NCBI GenBank assembly: GCA_016875735.1
Contig: VGOW01000025.1
Coordinates: 1 to 48,464 of the forward strand
Origin: Chloroflexota bacterium
GTDB taxonomy: Bacteria > Chloroflexota > Anaerolineae > Anaerolineales > VGOW01
Length of the DNA: 48,464 bases
Direction of reading: 5' to 3'
Part shown: positions 41,171 to 48,464 of the stretch, piece after piece
Position numbering within the stretch: the first letter of the stretch is position 1
Layout of the letters: every line of letters begins with the position of its first letter
Notes under the pieces: generated by a model
What the model saw: only the letters and a program-made list of their open reading frames with translations
Told to the model about the DNA's origin: nothing
Database searches by the model: none
Made by a program: the position numbers and the translations under genes

Positions 41171-42565
41171 ATGAACTACGACGTCCTCGTCATCGGCGCA
41201 GGGCCGGCAGGTTATGTGTGCGCCATTCGCGCTTCGCAGTTGGGGCAGAAGACAGCGCTGGTGGATAAGCAATGGCTGGGCGGCGTGTGCCTCAACGTCG
41301 GCTGTATCCCCTCGAAGGCATTACTCAAAAATGCGGAAGTGGCCGAAACGCTCCGGCATCGCGGCAAAGAATTCGGCTTCTCGTTCGAGAATCTCAAGCT
41401 CGATTACGGCGCCGCCGTCAAACGCTCGCGGCAGGTGTCGAACCGGCTCGTCAAAGGCGTCGAGTTCTTGATGAAGAAAAACAAGATTGACGTTCACATG
41501 GGCGCAGCGGAGTTGAAGTCGGCCTCCACTGTGGAAGTGACGGCGAACGATGGATCGAAGCAAACGCACACGGCGAAGAACGTCGTGATTGCCACGGGGG
41601 CCAGTATCGGCGTCCCGCCCGGAATCACGATTGACGGCGCGAAGGTCGTTTCGTACAAAGAGGCGATTCTGCAAGAGACTCTGCCTGCGTCGGCCATCGT
41701 CATCGGCGGCGGGGCCATCGGCATGGAATTCGCCACCGTGTGGAACGCTTACGGCTCGGCGGTGACGATTGTCGAAATGTTGCCGCGCATTGCGCCGCTG
41801 GAAGACGAAGAGGTCAGCAAAGAACTCACGACGCAGTTCGGCAAAAGAGGAATCAAAGTGAAGGCGGCGACGAGGTTCGAGAGCATCGATGCATCGGGCG
41901 AGAAAGTGAAAGTGACGGTGAGCGGGGCGGGCGGATCGGAGACGCTCGAAGCCGATCAGGTTTTGGTGGCCACGGGGTTCAAGCCCAACAGCAAAGGGAT
42001 CGGGTTGGAGGCCGTCGGCGTCGCCACGACTGGGCGACGCTTCATCGAGATCGATGGTGGGATGCGGACAAACGTGCCCGGCGTGTGGGCCATCGGCGAT
42101 GTCACCGGTAAACTGCTGTTGGCGCACGTCGGATCGGCGCAGGCCATTGTATGCGCCGAAACCATTGCTGGGCACGACACCGTGACACTTGATTACGACA
42201 TGATGCCGCGCGCGACGTATTGCCAGCCGCAGGTGGCTTCGTTCGGGTACACCGAAGCGCAAGCCAAAGAAAAAGGTTACGAAGTGAAGATGGCGAAGTT
42301 TAATTTTCAGGCCAACGGCAAGGCGCTCGGCCTCGGCGATTACGCGGGCTGGGTGAAAATAGTGGCCGACGCGAAGTACGGTGAGATTCTCGGCGCGCAC
42401 CTGATCGGCCCCGAAGTGACCGAACTGCTGCCCGAGTTTACGCTGGCGCACAATCTCGAACTCACCGCCGAAGAGATCGCCCGCAACGTCCACGCTCATC
42501 CCACGCTGTCCGAAGTGATCATGGAAGCGGCGCACGGTTTGACCGGCGGATACATTCACATGTAG
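41171..42565 (+). CDS. lpdA: Dihydrolipoamide dehydrogenase (E3)
   Basis: A 464-residue FAD disulfide reductase that re-oxidises E2 dihydrolipoamide. It has the N-terminal FAD motif VLVIGAGPAGYVCA, the redox pair C40/C45 in GGVCLNVGCIPSK, the NAD site VIGGGAIGMEFA, the second FAD motif VWAIGDVTG, and the C-terminal HAHPTLSEVIMEAAHG (active-site His and Glu). ATG 41171 gives the normal N-terminus. An ATG at 41153 touches the TOPRIM stop and would add six residues from island DNA. The spacing suggests the island entered just before this gene. Confidence 0.95.
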   Translation: MNYDVLVIGAGPAGYVCAIRASQLGQKTALVDKQWLGGVCLNVGCIPSKALLKNAEVAETLRHRGKEFGFSFENLKLDYGAAVKRSRQVSNRLVKGVEFLMKKNKIDVHMGAAELKSASTVEVTANDGSKQTHTAKNVVIATGASIGVPPGITIDGAKVVSYKEAILQETLPASAIVIGGGAIGMEFATVWNAYGSAVTIVEMLPRIAPLEDEEVSKELTTQFGKRGIKVKAATRFESIDASGEKVKVTVSGAGGSETLEADQVLVATGFKPNSKGIGLEAVGVATTGRRFIEIDGGMRTNVPGVWAIGDVTGKLLLAHVGSAQAIVCAETIAGHDTVTLDYDMMPRATYCQPQVASFGYTEAQAKEKGYEVKMAKFNFQANGKALGLGDYAGWVKIVADAKYGEILGAHLIGPEVTELLPEFTLAHNLELTAEEIARNVHAHPTLSEVIMEAAHGLTGGYIHM

Positions 42566-42568
42566 TCG

Positions 42569-42637
42569 GTTGGTCGGATAGTCAGGTAGTCGAATAGTTG
42601 ACTACTCGACTACTTGACCACTCGACTAACAGACCAA
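42569..42637. repeat. AGTCGAATAGT-type inverted repeat
   Basis: GTCAGGTAGTCGAATAGT (42581-42598) pairs with ACTACTCGACTACTTGAC (42601-42618) with two mismatches; TTGGTC and GACCAA close the outside. It fills the gap between E3 and the next gene and ends in its start codon. Confidence 0.85.
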
Positions 42638-43110
42638 TGACTCTTCTTGCGATATTGTTTTGGATTCATCTGATCGGCATGTCGGTTTGGGTCGGCGCGT
42701 CGTTGCTCATGCCCCTCGTCGTGGGCCCGGCCCTGCAAGGCGTGGAAGCTCCGGCGCGCATGCAATCGATGGCCGCCATTTCCAAACGGCTCACGCCCAT
42801 CGTCTTCGTGTCCATCGTTCTCGTCTTTGCCAGCGGCATTTGGCAAACCGTCATTCGTTACGGCGGCTTCGGCATCTTCATGACCCCCCACCCACTCACT
42901 ATCAAAGTGTGGATTGCTGTGCTGATGTTTGCCAACGGAACGTACTTGGGAATCTTCCTCCCCCGGCGAATTGCCGCCGCCGCGCCGGCGCCCGGCACGC
43001 CTCCCTCGCCGCAATTCCTCAAACTCCAACGCTCGCTCGCCGGCCACTCGTGGGCGCAGTTCGTCATGGCCGTAGTTGTGCTGTTGCTCGTCGGAATCCT
43101 CACCGGCTAA
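42637..43110 (+). CDS. CopD-like four-helix membrane protein
   Basis: A 157-residue protein with four membrane helices (about 3-23, 50-70, 85-105 and 135-155). LFWIHLIGMSVWVGA has the helix-1 histidine often seen in CopD/DUF2269-like proteins, and TPHPLTIKVWIAVLM a second one. The family is variously linked to copper uptake or heme binding; neither can be shown here. A 15-residue Ala/Pro loop lies between helices 3 and 4. ATG 42637 starts right at the edge of the repeat. Confidence 0.65.
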   Translation: MTLLAILFWIHLIGMSVWVGASLLMPLVVGPALQGVEAPARMQSMAAISKRLTPIVFVSIVLVFASGIWQTVIRYGGFGIFMTPHPLTIKVWIAVLMFANGTYLGIFLPRRIAAAAPAPGTPPSPQFLKLQRSLAGHSWAQFVMAVVVLLLVGILTG

Positions 43111-43139
43111 CACGATAGTTTCTGAGAGCCCGGCGGCGA

Positions 43140-43220
43140 TAGAAATGCGCCGAAGGGCGACGAAGGATCAAAGATGAATGACGAATGAAAAAATTCGCCG
43201 TTCGTCGTCTGTCCTTCGTC
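43140..43220. repeat. CGAAGG/GACGAATGA-type repeat before the thiolase gene
   Basis: GGGCGACGAAGGATC (43146-43170 region) and GACGAATG pair imperfectly with CGTTCGTCGTC and GTCCTTCGTCG (43200-43220). An ATG within it (43185) would add 15 repeat-encoded residues to the thiolase. Confidence 0.65.
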
Positions 43221-43229
43221 GATGATTCA

Positions 43230-44390
43230 ATGCGCGAAGTTGCAATTCTCGGAATTGGACAGACCCCCGTTGACGAGCACTGGGAGAAATCACTGCGGCA
43301 CCTGGCCGGCGAGGCCGTCATTGCCGCGCTGGCCGATGCGCACACGGGCGCGGAGCGCCTCGACGCGCTGTACGTCGGCAACATGCTCTCCGGCCCGCTC
43401 AACCGCCAAGAGAACCTCGGCTCGCTCATCGCCGATTGGGTGGGCGCGCGCGGAGCCGAGGCGGCCAAAATCGAAGCGGCCTGCGGATCGGGCGCGGCGG
43501 CTTTTCGCGCCGGATTGATGGCGGTGGCCTCCGGCGCGATGGAGACGGTGGCCGTTGTGGGAGTGGAAAAGATGACCGAAACCGGCGGCCCCTCCACCAC
43601 CGCCAGCCTCGCCACCGCCGCCGACGCCGATTGGGAAGCCGCGCAGGGTCTCTCGTTCGTCGCCATCAATGCCCTCGTCATGCAGCGCTACTTGCACGAG
43701 TATCGCTGGAGCCACAACGACTTCGCCCCGTTTTCGATCAACGCTCACGCCAACGCCGTGCACAACCCCAATGCGCGACTGCGCGAAGCCATCACTGCCA
43801 AAGATTACACTCGCGCGCGGATGGTAGCCGACCCGATCAATTTGCTCGACGCCTCGCCCATCGGCGACGGCGCGGCGGCAGTGATTCTATGCCCGGCCGA
43901 TCGCGCGCGGGGGAACGGACGCCCGGCCATCACGGTGGCGGCCTCCGCTTCGGCCACCGACTCGATTGCCGTGCACGACCGCGACGATCCGCTATGGCTG
44001 GCGGCGGCGCACAAATCGGCGAAGGCCTGTTATGCACAGGCGGGCGTGGGCCCGAACGATATCGACGTGTTCGAGCTTCACGACGCTTTCTCGATCATGG
44101 CCGCGCTCTCGCTCGAAGCGTGCGGCTTTGCCGAACGCGGGCAGGGCGTGCGGTTGGGACTGGAGGGCGAGATCGGCCCGAAAGGCAAACTGCCCATCGC
44201 CACGATGGGCGGGCTGAAGGCGCGCGGGCATCCGGTGGGGGCCACCGGCGTGTATCAATTGGTTGAGGTGGCACAGCAGCTGCGCGGAGAGGCGGCTTCC
44301 ACTCAAGTGGAAGGGGGGCGCATCGGCATGGCGCAGAACATCGGCGGATCGGGAGCGACTATCATCACCCACATCCTCCGCCGCCAGTGA
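43230..44390 (+). CDS. Thiolase (SCP-x / lipid-transfer type acyltransferase)
   Basis: A 386-residue thiolase of the SCP-x-like branch. The nucleophilic cysteine C85 is in EAACGSGAAA, the HDAF motif is in VFELHDAFS, and the C-terminal GGLKARGHPVGATGVYQ is present. The last block, GMAQNIGGSGATIITHIL, is typical of this branch. It may cleave 3-ketoacyl-CoA. Such proteins usually have a DUF35 (OB-fold) partner, not found here. ATG 43230 was chosen because the longer frame reads repeat sequence. Confidence 0.9.
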   Translation: MREVAILGIGQTPVDEHWEKSLRHLAGEAVIAALADAHTGAERLDALYVGNMLSGPLNRQENLGSLIADWVGARGAEAAKIEAACGSGAAAFRAGLMAVASGAMETVAVVGVEKMTETGGPSTTASLATAADADWEAAQGLSFVAINALVMQRYLHEYRWSHNDFAPFSINAHANAVHNPNARLREAITAKDYTRARMVADPINLLDASPIGDGAAAVILCPADRARGNGRPAITVAASASATDSIAVHDRDDPLWLAAAHKSAKACYAQAGVGPNDIDVFELHDAFSIMAALSLEACGFAERGQGVRLGLEGEIGPKGKLPIATMGGLKARGHPVGATGVYQLVEVAQQLRGEAASTQVEGGRIGMAQNIGGSGATIITHILRRQ

Positions 44391-44485
44391 AATATCGAAC
44401 GCGCCGGGTTGACTTGTGCATTTTGGGCAGATGAATATACTTCCCTGTTGATTGCCGTAGAAACGCAAGACTTGGAGGAACTCCG

Positions 44486-45151
44486 ATGCTCAAAGATCGC
44501 CGCACCCTATTTGTTGTGTTCACGATGCTGTGTGCTGTTCTGCTTTTGGCCGCCTGCACCCGGCAAGCCATCACCGAAACCCTGCCCACTGCCCCGCCCG
44601 AAGGCGTCGGCGGTGGGGGCGAGGGCGAGCAGGCCGACGTTGCCGCTACCGAAACCGCCATTGCTAACATGCAGGCGATTCTCTTCGCCGGCCAAACTCA
44701 AACTGCCGAGGCCGTGTTGAGCGGAACGGGCGGCGGCGATGTGGCTACTCCCACTCCCACCGCGCCCGCTGTTGTCGCTCCCACTGCCACTCCGCCGCCT
44801 CCTCCCACCGCCACCGCCGCCGGCCCCAAACAATACACGGTGAAGCCCGGCGACTGGTTGTACAAGATCGCGCGCGAGAACGGTGTCAGCCCCGAAGCGT
44901 TGATCGCCGCCAACCCCAACATCAATCCGGACTCAGTGTTGAAGCCGGGCACGGTGCTCAACATCCCCGCCGCTGGCTCGCCCGCGCCCGGCGGCGCAAC
45001 CACTGGCGAAAAAACGTATGTGGTGAAGTCGGGCGACAACTTATTCCGCATCGCGTTGAACAACGACACGACCCTCGAAACGCTGGCGCAGCTCAACGGC
45101 ATCTCTGCGCCCTATACGGTGTACCCGGGCCAAGTGCTCAAACTGCCGTAA
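44486..45151 (+). CDS. Lipoprotein with two LysM domains
   Basis: A 221-residue surface lipoprotein: a signal ending LLLAAC (lipobox, Cys24), a Gly/Glu- and then Pro/Thr/Ala-rich linker (~35-115), and two LysM domains (about 117-160 and 173-220; KQYTVKPGDWLYKIA and KTYVVKSGDNLFRIA). It would anchor in the membrane and bind peptidoglycan-like glycan. GGAGGAACTCC before ATG 44486 is a good ribosome-binding site. A terminator follows. Confidence 0.92.
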   Translation: MLKDRRTLFVVFTMLCAVLLLAACTRQAITETLPTAPPEGVGGGGEGEQADVAATETAIANMQAILFAGQTQTAEAVLSGTGGGDVATPTPTAPAVVAPTATPPPPPTATAAGPKQYTVKPGDWLYKIARENGVSPEALIAANPNINPDSVLKPGTVLNIPAAGSPAPGGATTGEKTYVVKSGDNLFRIALNNDTTLETLAQLNGISAPYTVYPGQVLKLP

Positions 45152-45178
45152 CGGTAATCTTCGGCCAATTGGGCTCTG

Positions 45179-45210
45179 AAACCCGGTCTTGATTGCAAGG
45201 CCGGGTTTCT
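45179..45210 (+). terminator. Terminator after the LysM lipoprotein gene
   Basis: Stem AAACCCGG (45179-45186) / CCGGGTTT (45201-45208) with a 14-base loop and a short T-rich end (TTTCT). Confidence 0.75.
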
Positions 45211-45278
45211 GCGTGTAAGAGGGCAAGGTTAGGGCGGGTCTCAGACCGGCCCGTACGGGGTTATGTGTGGAGGCAACA

Positions 45279-45800
45279 GTGATCAAAGTCCTTTCTTCTC
45301 AACGAGTGTTTTCGGGACGGGCGTTCAGCATTCGAGTGGATCAAGTGAGCGCGAACGGGGGGCCGCCGATGCAGTGGGAAGTGCTGGAGCATACCGGCGG
45401 CGTGGCCGTCGTGCCGATAGATGACAACGGCGAGGTGCTGATGGTGCGGCAGTATCGCCATTCGGTGGGGGAAGCGTTGTTGGAGCTGCCAGCCGGAACG
45501 GTGAAGCGCGGCGAAGACCATGCCGAGTGCGCCGCGCGCGAATTGCAGGAGGAGGTGGGCATGGCCGCCGCGCGCCTCGATCTCATCGGCGAGTTTTTTC
45601 TCGCGCCGGGTTATTCGTCGGAACTCATGCGCGTGTATTTGGCCTCGGGACTTACGCCCTCCTCACTGCCGCAGGATGAAGATGAAGAGATTGCCGTCGA
45701 GCGCGTCCCGTTCGCCGACGCGGTGCGGCTGGCCCTGAGCGGAAGCATCCGCGACGCGAAATCGGTGGCCGGGCTGTTGCTCGCGGCGCACAAGAGGTGA
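45279..45800 (+). CDS. NUDIX hydrolase (ADP-ribose pyrophosphatase-like)
   Basis: A 173-residue protein. The Nudix box is GTVKRGEDHAECAARELQEEVGM, with the metal-binding REXXEE core. Downstream are APGYSSELMRVYLA and acidic DEDEEI, which with HTGGVAVVPIDDNGEVLMVRQYRH match the ADP-ribose pyrophosphatase subgroup. GTG 45279 fits best because GGAGG lies five bases upstream; a GTG at 45267 would lie before this site. The SDR gene follows after three bases. Confidence 0.88.
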   Translation: MIKVLSSQRVFSGRAFSIRVDQVSANGGPPMQWEVLEHTGGVAVVPIDDNGEVLMVRQYRHSVGEALLELPAGTVKRGEDHAECAARELQEEVGMAAARLDLIGEFFLAPGYSSELMRVYLASGLTPSSLPQDEDEEIAVERVPFADAVRLALSGSIRDAKSVAGLLLAAHKR

Positions 45801-45803
45801 GTC

Positions 45804-46523
45804 ATGCGCAACATGATTATCTTTGGCGCGAGCCGCGGGCTGGGCGCGGCGTTCAATTCCGGCTTGCCAGAGCGCGGCGACACGGTGTGGCTCGTGTCGC
45901 GCAGCCAGCCGGAGCGATTGCAAAGCGACGAGGGCGTGAAGCGCATTTGGGTGCGCGCTGATCTGCGGAAGCCCGGCGCCGCCGACTCCATTGCCGGGGC
46001 AGTGGGCGGCCAACCGCTCGACGTGTTGATCTACAACGCCGGGATTTGGGAAGCAAGCGCCTTCGGCCCCGAATACAAATTCGAGCGGGTGAGCGCCGAA
46101 GAGAATTTGGACGTCTTGGCCGTCAATCTTCTTTCGCCCGTGTTGTGTCTGCAAAAATTGATTCCGAATCTGCGGAAGTCGAGCAACGCCAAAGTGATTC
46201 TGATCGGCTCCATTTCGGGTTTAGAAAACAACGGCGGGCGCGAGGTGGCCTACGACGCCTCGAAGTTCGGTTTGCGCGGGGCGGCTCATGCGCTCCGCGA
46301 GTATCTGCGAAAGGATCGGATCGCGGTGACGGTGCTCAACCCCGGCAGTATCGACACCGATACGCCGTTCGAGGCGGGAGTGGAAGCATCAGTGGCGGCT
46401 TCCAAAGGGAAGTTGATTCCGGTTCACGATCTGGTGGCCGTTGTGAACTGCGTGATCAATCTGTCGAAAGCCACATGTCCGAAAGAGATCGACATCCCGG
46501 CGATGGCCGATGTGGAAGCGTGA
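45804..46523 (+). CDS. Short-chain dehydrogenase/reductase
   Basis: A 239-residue SDR. The NAD(P) motif GASRGLG is at 8-14, NAG is at 78-80, and the catalytic Ser, Tyr and Lys are in IGSISG, Y150 and K154 (YDASK). A basic residue (R11, R33) after the first strand suggests NADP preference. It starts three bases after the NUDIX gene and is followed by the SRPBCC fusion after 12 bases, so the three are likely one operon. The substrate is unknown. Confidence 0.9.
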   Translation: MRNMIIFGASRGLGAAFNSGLPERGDTVWLVSRSQPERLQSDEGVKRIWVRADLRKPGAADSIAGAVGGQPLDVLIYNAGIWEASAFGPEYKFERVSAEENLDVLAVNLLSPVLCLQKLIPNLRKSSNAKVILIGSISGLENNGGREVAYDASKFGLRGAAHALREYLRKDRIAVTVLNPGSIDTDTPFEAGVEASVAASKGKLIPVHDLVAVVNCVINLSKATCPKEIDIPAMADVEA

Positions 46524-46535
46524 AAGGAGATTGCT

Positions 46536-47798
46536 ATGTCAACGCCCAAAGCGTCATCCAAAAAATCGAAAGCCCCCAACTCAAACTCAAACTCATCTCA
46601 ACTCACCTTTCGCCAAACCGTGAACGCGCCGCCCGCCGAGGCGTTCCGCGCCTTCACTCACGCCACACTGCTGCGCGATTGGCTGTGCGACGCCGCGCAA
46701 ACCGATCCGCGCAAAGGCGGGCGCGTGTATCTGTGGTGGAACGATGGCTATTATGCTTGCGGCGCGTACACGGTATTCGAGCCCGGCAGAAAGATCGCTT
46801 TCGGTTGGGATGGCTATAACGAGCCGGGTGTGATGAGTGTGAGCGTGACTTTCAAAGAGAAGAATGGAGCGACGGTGGTGACGCTTGCCCATAACGGAAT
46901 CGGTTCGGGCAAGATGTGGGCCGACACACGGCGCGCGGTGGAATCGGATTGGCCTTCATTATTGGAGAATCTCAAATCGGTTTTGGAGGCGGGCATCGAT
47001 TTGCGCGTCGCCCGGCGGCCCCGCCTCGGCATCTTCATTGAACGGTTCGATGCGGCGATTGTGAAAGAGATCGGCGCGCCGGTGAAGGATGGGATTCGAC
47101 TCGGAGGCACGGCAGAGGGGAGCGGGGCGCGCGCCGCCGGTTTGCAGAAGGACGACGTGATTGTGAGGTTTGCCGGAAAGCAGGTGAACGCGGTCACACT
47201 GGGCGGTGTGGCGCAAAACTTCAAGGCAGGGGACACAGTGCCGGTGGTGTTTTATCGCGGAGCGGAAAAGAAAACGGCAATGTTGGAGTTGTCGAGCTTC
47301 CCGATCCCAGAAGTTCCGGCGACGGGCGCGGAGTTAGCCGAGACGGCGCGCAAAAATTATGAGGCGCTCGACTCCGAACTCGAAAATACGCTGGCCGGGT
47401 TGACCGAGTCCGAAGCCGATCACAAAGCGGGCAATGAATGGAGCGTGAAAGAATTGATCGCTCATCTCACTGCCGCTGAACGCGATTTCCAGTCGTGGGT
47501 GGCCGATATGCTCAACGATACGCCCATCGAGGATGATATTGAGATGCGCCCCAATGTGGATGTGCGCCTGCGGGCGATGGTGGAACGATTCGGAACGCTG
47601 GCGGCTCTGCTGAACGAACTGAAGCAGGCGCAGGCCGAGACGGTGTCACTGCTGGCCTCTCTGCCGCCTGCGTTGGTGGCGCGCAAGCATCTCTATCGCC
47701 GGGCGGCGCTGTGGATGCTGGAGGTCGTGCCCGGCCATTATCGCGAAGAGCACAGCGAGCAATTGCGCGCGGCGATTGCGGCGGCAAAGAAAGCGTAG
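46536..47798 (+). CDS. SRPBCC (AHSA1-like) - PDZ - DinB three-domain fusion protein
   Basis: A 420-residue protein. Residues about 22-152 are an AHSA1-like START-fold domain (FRQTVNAPPAEAFRAFTHATLLRDWL, GRKIAFGWDGY, VVTLAHNGIG). About 157-258 is a PDZ domain (LGIFIERFD, DGIRLGGTAEGSGARAAGLQKDDVIVRFAGKQV). About 265-415 is a DinB-like four-helix domain (NEWSVKELIAHLTAAERDFQSWV). DinB enzymes are often metal- and thiol-dependent transferases; the His of AHL(T)AAE and a late H (PGHYREEHSEQ) are visible, which would fit metal binding. The N-terminus is Ser/Lys-rich. AAAGGAGA lies upstream. No known protein with this exact order comes to mind. Confidence 0.85.
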   Translation: MSTPKASSKKSKAPNSNSNSSQLTFRQTVNAPPAEAFRAFTHATLLRDWLCDAAQTDPRKGGRVYLWWNDGYYACGAYTVFEPGRKIAFGWDGYNEPGVMSVSVTFKEKNGATVVTLAHNGIGSGKMWADTRRAVESDWPSLLENLKSVLEAGIDLRVARRPRLGIFIERFDAAIVKEIGAPVKDGIRLGGTAEGSGARAAGLQKDDVIVRFAGKQVNAVTLGGVAQNFKAGDTVPVVFYRGAEKKTAMLELSSFPIPEVPATGAELAETARKNYEALDSELENTLAGLTESEADHKAGNEWSVKELIAHLTAAERDFQSWVADMLNDTPIEDDIEMRPNVDVRLRAMVERFGTLAALLNELKQAQAETVSLLASLPPALVARKHLYRRAALWMLEVVPGHYREEHSEQLRAAIAAAKKA

Positions 47799-47901
47799 GT
47801 GAGTTACTTTCATCCTCTGGCAGGTATGCGTTTGCTCACTTCAGCTCGGCGGCAAGACCAATAAACTATAGCGGCTTGGATGTGAAGCCGCTGCCGATCT
47901 C

Positions 47902-48297
47902 ATGAAAGTTGAAAGAATGAGGATCACCCTCATTGTTGTTTCCATCCTCGCTGCTCTATTCCTGCTTGGTTGGATCGGACTGCAAGTGAAGCCCAAGCCC
48001 TTTGCCATGCCTTCGCTTCCACCATCGGATGCTTCGACGCTGCTCAGCGCAGGCGCGAAAACGGTTCCCCTTCCGGGCGGATTGCCCGCGCGCTTTGTCA
48101 TTACCCACAACACAGGCAGGGACTATCGCCACTATTTTGAATTAGCCTGGTTCGGTCTGCCCGTGATGAAGGTCAACGAAAGTTACGTGAACGGCGAAAG
48201 CTATTTCGAGCTCCCTGTTGCCACTTACGAAAACGATCCGAACATCAATTTCACTACCGGACAGTTTCTGGTTCAAGCGCGAATGAACTTGGGATAG
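47902..48297 (+). pseudogene. DUF6544-like membrane protein, shortened and cut by an IS
   Basis: One membrane helix (about 8-28), then PLPGGLPA joined directly to RFVITHNTGRDYRHYFELAWFGLPVMKVNESYVNGES. From recall of DUF6544-type proteins, about 40 residues normally lie between the first piece and RF-x-x-TH, so an in-frame internal deletion is likely. The homology ends near PNIN (~48246), after which the frame runs into the transposase end. It thus appears to be doubly damaged. This rests on memory of the family, not on an alignment. Confidence 0.55.
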
Positions 48298-48464
48298 GTT
48301 GATCATGGTTGAGCAGATACTCCAACAGCCGCAGACCTAATTGGAACAGGCTCAGATCACAGCGATGACTCCGATGAATGACCGGCACCCAATCGTCTGC
48401 GTGCGCGATGGCGCCCAAGTAAATGACCCACAGGTAAGCCAAGCCTGCGGCGAACATCAGCCGC
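48254..48464 (-). mobile_element. C-terminal part of an IS4-like DDE transposase, running off the window
   Basis: The minus-strand frame open from the window edge to 48254 encodes LAYLWVIYLGAIA and HRCDLSLFQLGLRLLEYLLN. This is the C-terminal signature of IS4-type transposases (D-L-S-x-F-x-L-G). The catalytic region lies beyond the window. The element's end should lie just left of 48254, inside the DUF6544-like gene; terminal inverted repeats could not be identified from one side. Confidence 0.65.

Overview
The window looks like chromosomal DNA from a GC-rich bacterium, most likely a member of the Chloroflexota (Anaerolineae-like). This is inferred from the gene set, from secreted lipoproteins with long Pro/Thr/Ala linkers, and from the many short intergenic palindromes. 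No 16S rRNA, tRNA or CRISPR array was found. Both ends of the window are insertion-sequence ends: an IS21-like terminus with three direct repeats on the left, and the C-terminus of an IS4-like transposase on the right. Each cuts into an older gene (a CoxL/XdhA-type dehydrogenase and a DUF6544-like protein).

Layout. 0-9 kb is mixed housekeeping: a Uma2-family protein, lipoyl synthase (lipA), a receiver-only response regulator, two damaged genes (a GNAT acetyltransferase and a small secreted protein), mutY, a MobA-like nucleotidyltransferase with a PAP2 phosphatase, a DUF4177-like protein, a YacP-type NYN protein, a LysM/lamin-tail membrane protein, tatA, and a TumE-like toxin/antitoxin pair with a well-formed promoter. 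9-12 kb is the classic dnaX-ybaB-recR replication/repair run. 12-21 kb is acyl-CoA metabolism: an acyl-CoA dehydrogenase, then a VapBC pair and a zinc-type oxidoreductase, then an almost complete propionyl-CoA to succinyl-CoA route (carboxyltransferase, biotin carboxylase, biotin carrier, methylmalonyl-CoA mutase catalytic subunit, methylmalonyl-CoA epimerase). The B12-binding mutase subunit is not in the window. 21-28 kb holds a DUF2007 protein, a second Uma2 protein, lysA, mutS2, an antitoxin-like protein, a repeat-filled gap and a CbpA-type DnaJ. 28-33 kb holds an HtrA-like protease, an orphan and catalytically degenerate oligopeptide-type ABC ATPase, and a solute-binding lipoprotein. 33-42.6 kb holds an ETF:quinone-type Fe-S oxidoreductase and a 2-oxoacid dehydrogenase locus (E1-alpha, E1-beta, E2, E3). 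The final 6 kb holds a CopD-like membrane protein, a thiolase, a LysM lipoprotein, a NUDIX hydrolase, an SDR and a three-domain SRPBCC-PDZ-DinB fusion.

The most interesting region lies between E2 and E3 of the 2-oxoacid dehydrogenase locus. There a minimal nucleotidyltransferase (MNT) gene is followed by what looks like an 7-codon stump of its HEPN partner, and then by a visibly AT-richer island of about 2 kb. The island carries an AAA/SMC-like ATPase and a TOPRIM (DUF4435/OLD-like) protein, the architecture of a PARIS-like anti-phage system. A second theme is the density and diversity of short palindromic repeats. At least ten kinds sit between genes, several touch start codons, and some have become in-frame linkers in MutS2 and in the E2 acyltransferase.

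Functional links: lipA makes the lipoyl group carried by E2. The acyl-CoA dehydrogenase, thiolase, propionyl-CoA pathway and EtfD-like quinone reductase together suggest fatty-acid and branched-chain amino-acid oxidation feeding a respiratory chain.
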